Below, one piece after another: positions 63,981 through 64,000 of a DNA stretch of 64,000 nt. Origin of the DNA: Ferruginibacter sp. (GTDB lineage Bacteria; Bacteroidota; Bacteroidia; Chitinophagales; Chitinophagaceae); the NCBI GenBank assembly GCA_019638575.1, contig JAHBTN010000013.1, forward strand, positions 48,251-112,250, written 5' to 3'. A program made the translations under genes and the position numbers. Each line of letters opens with the position of its first letter. Positions within the stretch are counted from its first letter, which is position 1. The notes under the pieces are model-generated. The model did no database searches. It had not been told where the DNA came from and saw nothing but the letters and a program-made list of their open reading frames with translations.

Positions 63981-64000
63981 GCTTTTTTCGTGACTGCCTA
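63839..64000 (+). CDS. Possible small gene of cassette 6, cut by window edge
   Basis: An open frame from the ATG at 63839 runs through 54 codons to the last base of the window. If the expected site continues TGCCTATAAC, the next codon would be a TAA inside the R'' box, as happens with the cassette 1 stop inside its attC-like site. The protein would be short and basic. Most of it lies in the tandem repeats, so a non-coding cassette is at least as likely. Confidence 0.2.
   Translation, partial: MKDNHQLFLPKRRTKRSPLRYFGFPIIISWAKWEGEYRSTLFYRSEGSFFRDCL
63995..64000 (+). other. Beginning of attC-like site 6 (cut by window edge)
   Basis: The last six bases, TGCCTA, match the first six of the ten-base reverse complement of this unit's junction GTTATAGGCA (63626-63635). 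The pattern predicts TAAC as the next four bases outside the window. Confidence 0.55.

Larger units (their letters stand above)
56860..64000. mobile_element. Integron-like gene cassette array with tyrosine recombinase (continues past window)
   Basis: A recombinase gene is followed by six consecutive units (junctions at 58199, 59114, 60506, 61411, 62274 and 63626; about 0.9-1.4 kb each, the last incomplete). Every unit except the last carries one or two plus-strand genes and then a long palindromic site with attC organisation. Each unit's 5' junction 10-mer (GTT...) is the exact reverse complement of the 10-mer ending in AAC at the beginning of its own palindrome, while the two ends of any one palindrome in the array share only AAC/GTT. 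In true integron cassettes the 5' core and the R'' box are complementary because they pair in the excised circle. The recombinase lacks the integron-integrase insertion, so the fit to classical integrons is incomplete. Confidence 0.85.

Noticed and set aside
56860-64000. Classical mobile integron with resistance cassettes
   Set aside because: No IntI-type insertion in the recombinase, no sul or qac genes, and none of the cassettes encodes a known resistance protein.
58199-64000. CRISPR array
   Set aside because: The repeated units are long (0.9-1.4 kb), contain genes and the repeats are long palindromes of about 140-205 bases, not short direct repeats with spacers.
1-64000. tRNA, rRNA or known riboswitch
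   Set aside because: I looked for cloverleaf ends, conserved rRNA blocks and common riboswitch cores and found none that I could support by eye.

Overview
The window looks like a chromosomal segment of a Bacteroidota bacterium, most likely of the Chitinophagales/Chitinophagaceae. The evidence is a SusC/SusD pair preceded by a FecR-type anti-sigma factor and an ECF sigma factor, STN-domain TonB receptors, HU-CCDC81-type and SprA-like outer-membrane proteins, lipoproteins with Bacteroidota-style lipoboxes, AT-rich intergenic DNA and few Shine-Dalgarno sequences. No rRNA, tRNA or CRISPR array was recognised.

Layout. 0-5 kb: an edge-truncated secreted beta-helix protein, then a three-gene operon for a CuA subunit, a heme-copper subunit I and a SCO-type copper chaperone. 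Subunit I keeps the six metal-binding histidines but has Asn where oxygen reductases carry the cross-linked Tyr, so nitric oxide reduction is a serious alternative to oxygen reduction. A class C beta-lactamase-like hydrolase follows. 5-15.6 kb: a minus-strand peptide-uptake locus in the order sigma, FecR, SusC, SusD, DPP-IV-like peptidase, TlpA-like thioredoxin. 15.6-19.2 kb: a variable stretch with an unknown secreted protein and a ParE-like toxin/antitoxin pair, each bordered by copies of a hairpin-rich direct repeat. 19-54 kb: mostly housekeeping and envelope genes (S9, S41-tricorn and S46/DPP11 peptidases, TrmH, GNATs, HD protein, PLD-like protein, glutamate-synthase-like protein, outer-membrane barrels, glutaminyl cyclase, saccharopine-dehydrogenase-like enzyme, DoxX, thioesterase). 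53.5-54.5 kb holds an MntA/HepT toxin-antitoxin pair and an orphan ParD-like gene, followed by lepA.

56.9-64 kb is the most striking part: a tyrosine recombinase followed by at least six short units that look like integron gene cassettes, with all well-supported genes in the same direction. Between the units are long imperfect palindromes of about 140-205 bp with attC architecture. In all five complete units the 10 bases at the unit's 5' boundary (GTT...) are the exact reverse complement of the 10 bases ending in AAC at the start of that unit's own palindrome, up to 1.4 kb away. This is what cassettes inserted as circles should leave behind. The sixth unit shows the first 6 of the expected 10 bases where the window ends. 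The recombinase lacks the insertion typical of integron integrases and has an unusual N-terminal domain, so this may be an integron-like system driven by a non-canonical recombinase. Cargo: membrane proteins, a uracil-DNA-glycosylase-like protein with a GNAT, a secreted Cys-rich protein, a lipoprotein with a pirin, and one unit with little or no coding sequence.

The rest of the window is rich in exported peptidases, which with the SusCD/DPP-IV locus suggests a protein- or peptide-degrading lifestyle.
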